From: Malurus cyaneus samueli
Lineage: Eukaryota > Chordata > Aves > Passeriformes > Maluridae
Assembly: GCA_009741485.1 (NCBI GenBank)
Contig: CM019236.1
Coordinates: 36,842,568-36,906,567 of the forward strand
Direction of reading: 5' to 3'
Length of the DNA: 64,000 nt
Shown: positions 13,046-24,800 of the stretch, in pieces
Layout: every line of letters begins with the position of its first letter
Numbering within the stretch: the first letter of the stretch is position 1
The notes under the pieces: generated by a model
Seen by the model: the letters and a program-made list of their open reading frames with translations, nothing else
Told to the model about the DNA's origin: nothing
The model's database searches: none
Translations under genes and position numbers: made by a program

Positions 13046-13406
13046 NNNNNNNNNNNNNNNNNNNNNNNNNNNNNNNNNNNNNNNNNNNNNNNNNNNNNNN
13101 NNNNNNNNNNNNNNNNNNNNNNNNNNNNNNNNNNNNNNNNNNNNNNNNNNNNNNNNNNNNNNNNNNNNNNNNNNNNNNNNNNNNNNNNNNNNNNNNNNNN
13201 NNNNNNNNNNNNNNNNNNNNNNNNNNNNNNNNNNNNNNNNNNNNNNNNNNNNNNNNNNNNNNNNNNNNNNNNNNNNNNNNNNNNNNNNNNNNNNNNNNNN
13301 NNNNNNNNNNNNNNNNNNNNNNNNNNNNNNNNNNNNNNNNNNNNNNNNNNNNNNNNNNNNNNNNNNNNNNNNNNNNNNNNNNNNNNNNNNNNNNNNNNNN
13401 NNNNNN
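13046..13406. other. Assembly gap, 361 N
   Basis: Undetermined bases. The two open frames reported across it on either strand (12815-13507 and 13001-13465) exist only because N is not read as stop. The gap sits between the two copies of the duplicated block, which raises the suspicion that the flanking contigs were joined around an unresolved or doubled locus. Its length is not a round placeholder number, so it may be an estimated size. Confidence 0.99.
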
Positions 13407-14588
13407 TCTGGGAAAAAAAAAAAAAAAAGGCAGCATTTCAAGAGAATGCAAAGCCCTTTCTGTGAAATAAAGTTGACAATGAAGGAGAAAGTTCTCCTCA
13501 TCTTCACAAAACTCTCTGCTATATGTGGGTTTGTCCAGCTTGGTTTCTCTCTGTGAACTAGTTACTGAAAAGTTCTACATTTTCAGCCACTGAGAAGCTA
13601 TGTACACTGCTTATAGACAGTCAGAAAGCCAATGTATTAAATGAACATCCACAATTAGTTATTAATAGCCTCCAAATAATGCATTTGAGAACTAGAAATA
13701 CAATATTTATCACCATGCAAGTATCTTTCTGTCTTGTCTGTAATACCATCAAAGCAGTGTCATAATGATCAATTAATTCATCTCAAAATACAAATTCTCT
13801 GATTGCATTCTTTATTGCTACAATTGATAAAATATAAGTACACCATCCTGTGTTTTACCATAAATTGAAATGGTTACTGGGTCCAACTGAATATGTCTGC
13901 TCATATTGCTGTGGCAAATACACAGCTAAAAAACTTATATGTTGACTCTCAGTTCCTCATTAATTTAGGCTGCACAATACAAAATACTACTAGATTTTTG
14001 TTTTGAGTTATGTTTATGCTCTTAGTAGTAAATTATAAGGTCATTCTTCCAAAAGGGAGTGGGAGGCTTGTCCCTCTATGAAGGAATGAAAGAATTCTCA
14101 CCCATACTTCAGTCTTTCAATGAACTGCCATAAGGGTACAGCTGCCTAAAAGGAGACCCCATTCCCACCATGGGTGCTGCTCCCATGGCCCTTTCAAGTC
14201 TCAGCAGAACCAGAAGAAAGCTTTCCACAACAGTACTGAACTTCAATATCAATATTTGAAAATTTCTATTACAAACTACTCTAGTACACCTTCCATGGCT
14301 GCTCCAAAACCACATCAGTGGAGGTCATTGCCCAAATACATGCCCAGAAAGATGGAGCAGCTGGGAAATGAATGGCAGCCACTAGAAATGAACTGCCAAG
14401 AGCACGGAAAACAGCAACAACAAGCTGGGATTTCAGTGTCAGTAACAATCAACCCTATGTAAAAAGGGGTCATGTTCCAAAGACTGGTGGTATCATGAAA
14501 CGTTATCTCTGCAAATGTGCGCTTACCCAAAATGTCCTGGTTTGCAGGTGGCAGGCACCTAGCACTAATTTAAATAAATAAAAAAATA
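13407..14588 (+). repeat. Duplicated segment B, right copy
   Basis: Direct repeat of 11376-12537, beginning at the very edge of the gap with 'TCTGG' and an A run longer than in the left copy. The first ~530 bases differ from the left copy by scattered small indels; after about 13960 the copies match almost perfectly until the A-rich right end. It is joined without any spacer to the inverted copy of A at 14589. Confidence 0.9.
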
Positions 14589-15879
14589 ATTCAAGGCCAC
14601 AGGCACAACATGCAGCTGCTTAGCACTCAGCCCAACATAAACCTTACAGCCTTCAATTAAATTACAGACTAATGTTTGACTCACTTTCAAACAAGTACGA
14701 ACATACATGGAGATGACAACAGGTGATAATTCCGAAATTTTCAGAAGAAAGAAAAAGAAGGAAAGAGTAAAGAAAACAGAAAACTAGGAGATTAAAGAAA
14801 AACAGTTTCATCTCTATATGTTTAAAGAGGCTTTTGGCACATAGTGTGGAAGAGCTGACTTCGATTAATACATTTTTCCATTTTCCAAATTACTACTGTT
14901 AGAAAGAAAAACAGCCTGACAAGTCAGAAATATGTGTTACCTACCTGCCCAGTATTTGTACACAAAGGGTTAAGTGTTTGCTACTGGCAGGGTTGTGTGA
15001 ACTTCATTTCTGCACTATCAAGGATAAAAGATGCTCTTTTTGGCCTCACAGTTTATCTAAATTTATCCAATTGCCAATCTGTAATCACTAATCTTAAGGG
15101 ACTAAATTATGGATCTACCACACCTATGGCTGTGTCAAGCTTTGTAGTGAGAGAAGACAATTTAGAAATCAGTGAAAATTTCAGTGGATCAGGCTGTGCA
15201 CAGGGTGTGCATAGGGTATCCCAGAACTCTGACCAACTGACCCTGAAGCCTGCAGATTCTTCCCCTCTGCAGATGAATTGAAGCAACACTGGGTCCAGTC
15301 ATTTTGCCACACTACCAATCCACTTGTTAAAGGGCAAAGGTTTCCAACATTTTTAACATCACCAGGTTGCTGCCAGAAACCCACTAGCAAAGAAATGAAA
15401 CATATGAAAAAACATGCAAGAATAGGGCTTTTTATTTAGAGCTCCTGATAGCTCCCTTGCTCCAGGCATTATTGTTTCAGTCAAATAATCAATAATTATT
15501 TAATTTCACAAACTATTATGGACTATGGTGAATGATTACAGAATGAAAAGAAGAAGCTTCTATGAAGATAGACTGAGAGAGCTTGGGCTGTTCAGCCTGG
15601 AGAAAAGAGGACTCTGGAGAGACCTTTCATAGCAGCCTTCTAGTAACTTAAGGGGACTTATAAAAGGAAGTAGAGGGACTTTCTACAAAAGATAGTGACA
15701 GGACAAGTGATAGTGATAGTACACGAAGAGGACAGGTTATGATGGTATTTTGGGAAGAAATTCTTTACTCAGCGAGTGGTGAAGCACTGGAGCATGTTGT
15801 CCAGAGAGGCTGTGGATGCCCCATCTCTGGAAATCTTCAAGGCCAGGGTTGATGCGACCCTGAGCAACCTGATCTATTG
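14589..15879 (-). repeat. Duplicated segment A, right copy (inverted)
   Basis: Reverse complement of 10098-11376. Its inner end corresponds to left-copy position 11376, which is also where right-copy B starts. The outer end runs through a CR1 and continues beyond the point where the left copy is cut off, so this copy retains more of the transposon. Small indels against the left copy cluster near 14589-14680 and inside the CR1. Confidence 0.9.
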
Positions 15880-15963
15880 AGTGACATCCCTGTCCTTGTC
15901 ATGAGGGTTGAAGAGATGATCTTTAAGGTCCCTTCCAAATCAAACTGACCTATGAGTCTATTA
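15558..15963 (+). mobile_element. CR1 LINE, 3' end (right copy, more complete)
   Basis: Typical CR1 3' region: 'CTGTTCAGCCTGGAGAAAAG' near 15589, 'GAAGAAATTCTTTACTCAGC' near 15754, 'GGATGCCCCATCTCTGGAAA' near 15815, then 'GATGATCTTTAAGGTCCCTT' near 15915 and a degraded tail 'CCTATGAGTCTATTATTC'. Compared with the CR1 pattern at 1490-2297, the middle is altered: near 15700-15745 the usual GGTTTTAAACTGAAAGAGGG-type stretch is replaced by a short run of GATAGT units and unrelated bases. The element is one side of the inverted repeat, and its mirror at 10098-10414 lacks the last ~80 bases. Confidence 0.92.
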
Positions 15964-18710
15964 TTCAAATAGGCACTTGCTCTCTGCCCACTGCTCTCTC
16001 CCAACAGTTGTTCACCATTTTGCTATTTTGAGTTCTTTCCGTTGATTTTCTATAGCTAGCCAGTCTGCATTTCTAGAAGATTCCATTCTGCATATTCAGG
16101 GCCTTGAATCTTTCATGCATGTGATCCGATGTTTCCCTCTGTAAATAAAGTTCATATGATTTTTTGTGTCTTTGTTTTCTTAATGGAAATTAAGATTCAT
16201 ACAAAGCATTTGAATTTTCAGGAAATACATGTCCTGGAGTTATTAATCTCCTCTGAAACAGAAAATTTACTGCATCTATGTAGGACTGAGTTACTTTAAT
16301 CACTGGCCTTTGTGTAAAAGGCAGGGAGACACATTGATTGACTGAAATATTACTTGGCAATCATTCTGTCTTCAGTCATGGATTAAATTGTTTCATGTGT
16401 ATCATTTTCAATCTATCATTAATATTTCTCTCTTTCATCTTCCTTTGTTTTTCCTGTTTTGATTTCAATTCTCAGTCGCAGGAGACTTTGAAGGAAGAGC
16501 CAAAATGACTATCATCTAGAATTATCAGCTCTGTGAGCAAAAGTACTCTCCCAGCACTTCTTGGTGATTTTTATTTCCTTTTCTGGCACTCTCTTCTCTG
16601 CACACACATGCACAATGTGGTGCGTGTCCAAGTCCTCTGCAAGAATGAACTCCATGTTGGGGGGTATAAAAGCAGTACTGTCTTCTGCTCTAAATGATCC
16701 TGGTTTCATGTTTAACTTTTGCCAAGCTGATGATACAACAAGCAACTATGCAAAGGAAGAGAGTGCAAAAGACTTCAAGACTGATCTTGAAGATGAGGAA
16801 AGATCCTTTCGTCCTATATTTAATTTACTCTGAACTCTTTGTTTTAAATAATGTTACAAAATTTCTTGATGTTCAAATGATGGCATCTGGTCTGTGCTTG
16901 TCTGAGCTTTCACTGAATTTGCTTCAGTTCAGGCCAAGAAGATAGGTCCCAGAGCTGTTACCACACTTGCTGATACTTGGTGCTGAATTTGCTGAATCAT
17001 TAAGTAGAAAACCAGCAAGCAAGGAACTCAAGAATTTGTTTCTGCAGAGATATGCATGACTTGAGGTCACCAGGCCTTTTTCTATGCTGTACCCAGCCCT
17101 TTCTAAAATACTGGTTTCCAGAGGAAAAGCCAAATTGTGGACTGACATGCTGGAACATAGAGGTGCTGTTTTGCTTTGCAAGACAAGATGGAGATGGAAC
17201 TGAGCTGTGCTGGCAAGGGAGAGATTTAGTTATATTTAAACATGGAGAAATGGAGGGCGAACCAGCTAAATTACAGAAGCAGACCCTTCACCTGCCTCTT
17301 GTCAGCCTCCACAAACTATTTCCCTATGACTGCTTTGTCTGTCCATGCAGACCTCGCCACCACCACCACATTCTTGTGTCCCAGTGCGATGTACTGGGAA
17401 TGTGTCTGTACTCAAAAACTGTGGGACCTCAACAACTCCCAGTGCTCCTAGGCAGTTCTGCCACTCATGGCAGCCTCTGCCCTGATTTGAGTGAGGCCTT
17501 TTGGCCCACTGTGCATATAAACTCCATCCAGTGCTTCTTCTTTACCACTGCTTCAATGAAAGTGAGCTCAACTTAAGAAAATATACTGTATTGAATTGTA
17601 AAATTTTATTGTGCACCATGATGAAATAATTTTCAAGCATTGAGTCATGTGGCGTTTTGTTTTCCTGTTTAACGCTGTTGGTAACCAAAGACAGTTTTTT
17701 ATCCAGACCACATGGTGCAATAGTCGTAAGAAAAGAAAACTCTCTAAATCTTTGCAATCTAAAATTGCACTTGCAAAGTATTATCATATATCTTATTTAA
17801 AATGGAGTAAAACATTGGAGTTTTTTTTTAAGTCAACTTAAAAATCTTCCATTCGCATTCACTTCTGATACAATAGAGTCCAAGGAGCCGAGAAAGAGCA
17901 GATGTTGTCCAAATGGGACTAATTTACTGGGACTGTTATTTTAAAATGTAGTGAATGCAAAAGCAACATTTAAAATTGGTCATGCCTCAGGCAATATCTT
18001 TTGCTGAAGCTATATGAACAATTTTAAAGGAATAGCAATCTACAATATGTAGGGTTAAATTTCCCCACCCTCTTGGAACTGGAGTTCCTCCTGAAGCCAG
18101 ACGGGTTATGCTTTTGTAATTGTACAATGAGGCATTTGTGCACTTTCAGGTGCTCTCAACTTCATCTCTGAGCATCAGAGCTATAGCATTCTGAGCTAGC
18201 CAGACATGGTCTATTTCATGGTCTGTTTCTTCACCTTATTTCTTCAGTCTGTGTGAAGAATCATAGTCATGGTTGGTTGGTGGAGATGTTGATTTTTTCA
18301 GCATTGGAACTTGTCTTTGCCACTTTTTGTCTAAACTTTCTGTGGAGGAAAAAATTTTTCCTGAGCAGTTTGTGCTACCAGGTCTGTCAAAAAGTTCAAA
18401 ATGCATGGAGCGGTTGTGCCTGCTGTGTACTTTCATGCCACATAAACATATTTGCTTCAGCTAATATATTGAACATATGAGACCATAATTATAAATATTA
18501 GTCCTCTACCTTTTCCTGCAGAGTTTATCAACACCTAAAAAGCATTTCAAGAACTAACAGGTACAGCAAAGCAGGGAACAGGGAAAACCAAGGCAGCTGG
18601 TCAGGGAAACTGAAGGTGGTGTTAAGAGCAGTTGCATTCTGCATCCTCAGCATTCATCACACCTGTGCATGGCTGTCTTAGTCACATCACATGCACATGG
18701 CTTCCTTTAC
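15964..18710. other. Anonymous non-coding DNA
   Basis: No supported gene or transposon. It contains the longest open frame outside low-complexity sequence (17052-17576, 174 codons, plus strand). That length is compatible with chance in 64 kb of this composition, and the predicted product has no domain, repeat or family resemblance that I can name. Confidence 0.5.
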
Positions 18711-18850
18711 CACAGAATCACAGAATATTCTGAAATGGAAGAGACCCATAAGGATCATTAAGTCCAGCTCTTCAGTGAATGGCCCATATGGGGATGAACC
18801 CACAGCCTTGGTGTTATTAGCACCATGCTCTAACCAAATGAGCCAATCAC
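18711..18850 (-). mobile_element. tRNA-Ile-derived SINE with CR1-like tail (TguSINE1-like)
   Basis: Read on the minus strand, 18850-18781 is a decayed isoleucine tRNA. The A-box region (plus-strand 18834-18845, minus 'TGGCTCATTTGG') has one mismatch to the consensus. The anticodon loop CTAATAA (18814-18820) carries anticodon AAT. The B-box region (18790-18801, minus 'GGGTTCATCCCC') is the tRNA-Ile sequence with one base lost. Next comes a CR1-type 3' tail ('GAGCTGGACTTAATGATCC' to 'TTCTGTGATTCTGTGG') ending near 18711. A tRNA-Ile head joined to a CR1 3' end is the structure I recall for the passerine SINE TguSINE1, which is thought to be mobilised by CR1 enzymes. The damaged B box and absent CCA-type end argue against a functional tRNA. 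The element name is from memory. Confidence 0.88.
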
Positions 18851-21800
18851 ATTATATAATGCTTGTGCTTGTCCATCTGTGCCATCCCCACTGATGCCAC
18901 CCGCCCCACAACCCTCACTTTCACACAGAGGTCCATGATTTTCATGGAAAGATGGCAAAGTAGAGAGCTTCCACAGGAGTAAGAAGCAAAAATATAAGGA
19001 TTGGGTTTGATGGGCTAAGGCTATATTAACAGGAAAAGGAGAAATGGAAATATTTGCCACCCCAAGGAAATCCCATCCAGAGCAGCTATCATAGAATTTG
19101 CAAGGCCAGCAAGACTCTTGCAGGAAACACGTAAACCATGTACTTTATGTAGCATTAGGCATCTGACCTAATTACACAATTGCCCTGTGGCCTGGGAAGT
19201 GCCTACACCTCTCTCTATTGGCTCTTTAAGGAACGTAGTGCTGATCCTCTGAATCATACCTAAGTGAGATGTCCAAATTTGATGGTGTGAATAACCCTCT
19301 AGGGGTAATAAATAAAACCCTGCACAGCTTAGTACTGGCAGGAGGTATGTTTTGATAGTAGTCATGTTTACAATTCCCAACTGAATAAGCATTACTCTTA
19401 GATTCAACGTTCTTATGAAAATACTTACAGTATATAATTTCAGTATCTCTTTCTACAAATGCTGTAAAGTTTACATAGCATTTCAACTGGTTCCCCAATT
19501 GCCCTGGACAGTAGCATTTGCAAGGCTAGAATTTGGAAAAAGTGTCTTTTTAGGCTGCCACCCTGCACATCAGGAGTTCAATTCTGATTAAAGATGGTTA
19601 ATGTTTCCATTTTTAATTCTCAGTTTGAGACAATGAGAGGTCATCTGATAATCAGGAAGGCTTAGTGTTCCTTAAAGGCCAGACTCCACTACTAGATCTA
19701 AGAACTAATATGCTAAATCACTACTCGCATTTGTGATTTTTCTTCTATTTGAGCCAAGATTATAACAGATGAAATGTGCTCTTAGTCTAGGGTGCTAAAA
19801 CCCCTAGTCTAGGGTCTTCCATAGGATATAGCAATTCCAGAGTTCCTCCTGATCATTCTTCTGTGCTATGACTGTTTTGCTTTCAATCCTGCTTTGATCA
19901 GCCAATTTATCTACTATACTTATCTCTGAGATGATACACAATGCTAGGAAAAAGCAGTCTGAAAATTGCAGAAAGCATAACTTATCTTTAGTTATCTTCA
20001 TTTAGTAAAAGAAAACATAAATGGAGAGAGTGGCTATTCTCTCAGAGTGGAGGCAAAAAGCCACTCCTGAGTAATGGGATTTGAGGATGTTAAAGGTTTC
20101 TTGCTTGCTTAAAAAGCACTGTTCTTGGCTTTTGCCTTGTCTAGATTGACTAATTGCCTTGGCATCTGTTACTTTAACTAGCAGTAAGGGTGCAGTTTTT
20201 GTGTTCCAACCTTTGCTCCCTTCCTGGTTAAATCATAAAAACACAAGGCCAAAAGCATGCTTGCCTACACTATGTATATTGCAGCTGTTTCTCTTCTGTG
20301 TTCTGCCTTCTGTATATCATATGCTATATAGTTGTCTTCTGTGCAAAAAGAAAGAGGCAGTAGAAGGATAGTGTTAAATTCTTTCAGTACCCACTTGATG
20401 CATAAAAAACATCCTTCAAGATTTGGGCACCATCAACATGCTGCCTTTCTCTTGGTCACAGTGCATTGTAGGAGCTAAAAGAGACTAGCCCATTAAAGCC
20501 CCTTTTGTCCCCTTGAACTATGCACAAAGGAGGAAGCGTGCTTTGATACTCAAACTGAGAACTGAGAGAGGTCTTAAAATAAATCCTTCCTGCTGTTACG
20601 TGTACGACTTTACCTTACCGTATGATTACTGAGTCAGGTTTGCAGAGCACAGATAGACTTCCTGGTCATATCACTAAATGTTGAAACCTTAAGTGGCATA
20701 TCTGGGTTCATCTTCTGTAAAAAAAAATAATATGGAGCAAAGTCTGTTTCCTGTGCTCCAGAAGCCTACAAGGATAGATGCCTTAGAGGAGTAGACAGAT
20801 AGAAGGAAAGAGAGGGAAAGAGAGATAGGCATGCAAGCAGGCAGACATTAGGAAATCTGTCCTTGACCTTCATATGCCAAAGAAATTATTTTTGTTAGAG
20901 GTGGGGGAAAGTCAACCCCTTAAGGGAAAACAGAAGAGGAGAGAGAGGTAATAAGGAAATGAGTCAGACACAAAGAATTGTTGGCAAATACAGGGACTTC
21001 CTAGTAAAGGAGGACGGTTTTCAGCTGATCTAATGTTAAAAACCACAGATAATATGTGCCTGTTTTTTATTTAGTCCCCCTTGTAGCTAGAAATATTAGA
21101 GTTTAATAAACGGGAAAAAAGTGGGAAGCAAGACCCTCTCTATCTTCTCTGCTTCCCCAAGTCACACAGGGGAGCAAGATGAAAGTCTGAATCAGTGTTT
21201 TAAATTCAGATTTAGTTTTCTTTTCTTTTTTTTGCCTCCCCAGATAGGAGCTTTAAGAAGTTGCTTCACTGTCACCGTATAAAGAGGTAAAACATGTTTT
21301 TTTCAGAGAGCTGTTTCTAATAAGATTAAATTAACTTATGTAACTGTATAATTGCAATATGATAACTGATATTTTATTTTAGCTATTATTAACCACAGAA
21401 TGCTGAACTACCCTAGATTCATTGACAAATCCCAAAGGTCCTTCTTGCTGCAGAATATGCTGGGTCTGAAAGAGCCACAGAGCTCTTCATAATCCTTCCA
21501 AAGCACTCAAATTAATTGCAGTCAGAGGGGCTGGCTGGAGGTTTACCCAGATCTTATACTAGTTTGGTTGTAACCTAACCATTATAGGATCTAGCTAAGC
21601 ATAACACCTGTGGCTTATCACTGTTGCTAAATCAAAGTTGCAATTATGAACAGCAGAAACACTGGGAGCAGCTGCAACTCAAGTAGAAACAGTCATGGTC
21701 AAAAATGAAGAATGAAGCATTTTTGCTCTCTTGGAAACATACTGTGAGTGAAAAACAAGAGGTTATGTACTCTGTATACAACTGCAGAGAAGTAAGGCCA

Positions 21801-24800
21801 AAGTTAAGCAAATGAGAGATACGTGTGGAAGATCCACAGTTTGTGAGGGAAGCTGAGCTGTAGAAACACTCATTCATTCATTAAAATGTTGGTATAATCC
21901 TTTGTTGAAAAGTCACTATCTTCAGCCACTAGGCATGTGAAGTCCTGCTTTTTTCCTCTGACATAATGACTGAATGGACTGGCTAGGGTTCACTCTTGTC
22001 AGTCTGCAGAATCAGAAACTGGGATGGCGTCTCTGTACCTTGAGTCCCAAGGTACAGAGATGTTACAGACTAGGAGGGCAGAGCTCCTTTTGTGACAATG
22101 TCACTAGAATTTAAACAGCTATGCATCCCTTGTGAGATGTTAGGGCATTCTTTCCTTATTATTTATACATATATATGCGTAATCATTATTGGTATTTGAA
22201 TTGTAGCAACTCATCCACGTCATTTTAACAGTGATGTGTTTAGAGCAGTGTAAAGTCATTCCATTGACTATTCTGAGAGGGAGAGAAGGAAACTGTAGCC
22301 TATAGGTCCTGTCTGCCTCTCCGTGATATCTGTTTCATAAGAGGTCAGATTAGGCTCGCCTGTATTTGATCCTTTTGGCTTTGACCCACTAGTATCTGAG
22401 TTTAAGCCATTGTCTTCTTCCATTGTCTCTTCTGACTGCTAACAGTCAGCCCAGAAAACCTCAATGTCAGAAATAAAATTTAACAAGATATTAGCACTGA
22501 CATAGTTCTAAATGCATATTTTTTATTACAAACATATTTCAAAATGGAAAAGAGTTCCAAATGCATTTGCAGATATATGCATGTAACAACTCAGGTCTGT
22601 ACTTTCTGTGAGTTACAACATGATGATTCTGCTTGGTTTTGTTCCTTCCATTTTGTGATTATTTTAAATTTTGGCAACTAAACATTCTAGAGAAATTACC
22701 TCAGGCATGACTAGTTAATTGACGCATTTATTGGTTGTCTGAAAATATGCAGTGTTAGAAATTCCTCCCATTCATTCCTTTTTGTCTCTGACAGGATATA
22801 CAATGACACTCCACTAAACGAACTACTAGAAGTAAATTAACTCTATTGTCTTTTTAAGCAAGTTTGTTGGTGGGAAAAGTAGTGAAGCAGATGACTACTG
22901 CTACTTCAGCCTTTATAAGTAACCTTATGCTGACAGGATTCATCAGACCTGTGACATTGGTAGTGGTCTCTCAAGATGAAATAACAATCTCCAAAAATCT
23001 GAAAAAAATTTTAGGAAACAAGAGGTGCACAATAAATTTAGTTAATGCTCCAAAGCATTTCAGAGAGCAGAGAGAAGAACAAGTTGCAATGTGTTTCTTC
23101 CAACTTTCTCTTATCTGTCATCACCTGGGATATTCCTTGATCTATCATCTTGAATAATTTTGTAGATGGAGAGAATATTAATATTAACAGGATATCTGAG
23201 CAAAGATGAGGGATACTAATGTTGGTGTCTTCCTGTAAATCTTCAGCTCAAATTTTTGTTAAGCTAATATTACCCATGGCTTTTAAAAAGAATCACATGG
23301 ATGCTTGACCTGTAAAAAAATCAAGAGGTACAATATTTATACAATGAGATATATTGGAGAAAAAAATGAACCAGCACATGGAGTTTCAACATAGGAGCAC
23401 CTTAACTAGAGTTTCATTACAGACCAATATTTGAGAGACAGTTTTGTTTTCAGTCATTCTTGTGTAGTATTACTGAGGACAGTAAAAGAAAAAATAACTG
23501 AGGAGTCTGAAAGTACATTTGTTTGAAAAGTACATTAGGCCCCATTAATTCAGTAAGCATCAAAAGATTCGTGCTTTGTTTGACATTGCTGTGTTTAGGG
23601 ATATACTTTCAAGAACAATTACACTGTCAACATCTAAATTGAAATTTGTTGAAATATGGGCACTACCGTTCCATTTTCACTGAGGGTTTGTGAGGGTTTG
23701 CACAGAGGCACATGGCTACCCTAAGGTGGGAGATACACAGAAAGGTCTTAGCTTTTGACGTTAAAGTCCCAGTGAATCAACTTTATTCTGTGGAATTACC
23801 AAGACACTGCCAACAGACACTGCAATATAACTGTCACAGGGTAGGTAGAGAGTATGTTGCTCTCCTAGATCCTAATTTTACATTTTTAAGCCCAAACACC
23901 ATGCAGCCCTGAAGAGCAGCTGCTTGCCTTGTCCTTCCTGTCTCAGGCAATGGTAACTGACCACTGTCTGAGGAGGAGGAGTGAGACGGGGACTGTCCTG
24001 CCATGAGTGCATCTCCATAACTCATGGAGAGTTAGGCTGAAAGAAGTGCAGTCCTCATTCTCATCAAGCAGCCATCAGCAGACAGTAGCTCCCTTAATTT
24101 TAGAACATTTATTTGGTAAAATAAGGTGGTCCATATCTGGCTTGTTTGGTCATGTTTTTAAGGGTAAGCAGCGACTGCCTTGGAATGGAAAGAGTAATTG
24201 TTAAAGATCTTATACAAGTGAGCAGGACAGCCAATCAGATATGTGGCATTTCCATGGGATTCTGGCTTTAGGGCTGCCTATCAAATGGATCATTAATGAG
24301 TCAGGTTCTGGCAACAGCACAGGAAAGCCTGAGGAGAAAAATGGGGAGATGAGCTGGCATTTCTAGTGTTGGTGTCGCTGCTTCTAGCCATGAGTAAAAG
24401 GGCAGAGTAAAAGGGCAAACAGCCAACCAAAGGTAGGAGTCATTGTTGAGTTACTTCCCCAGAAACACTATCAATTAAGGGTTCTTTTTCAAAGATGGTG
24501 GTGGCAGAATGAAGCCTATCTGCTTAGGGTCCTTCTCTTTTTGACTTTTATTTCTCAAGATGGCAAAGGGAACCATGCCAGTGATATGGTACAACCCCAT
24601 GGCCCATGGCAGCTGTCTCTTCCACTCCAGCTCTCCTCCAATGACTAAGAGGACAGAGGCTGGAGCCGAAGGCATTTGTATTTGCCTGCTCATGTGACAG
24701 TCTTTTACAAATGGTATGTTAGTAACTTAAGGTAAACAACAGAAAGAATAAAGACCAAAAGAGAAAGACACCATGAGAAATTATTTTTCCCCAAAAGAAA

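Noticed and set aside
12815..13507. Frames crossing the N run on both strands
   Set aside because: They are open only because N codons are not read as stops.
10691..15281. Identical 115-codon frames in the two copies of segment A (10691-11038 minus and 14934-15281 plus)
   Set aside because: Identity comes from the recent or artificial duplication, not from selection on a protein.
17052..17576. 174-codon plus-strand frame
   Set aside because: Longest ordinary frame in the window, but a frame of this length is not unexpected by chance in 64 kb on six frames. The product is Cys/His/Phe-rich without any domain that I can name.
18781..18850. A possible functional tRNA-Ile gene on the minus strand
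   Set aside because: The B box has lost a base, stems contain mismatches, and it is fused to a CR1-like tail, so it is a SINE head.
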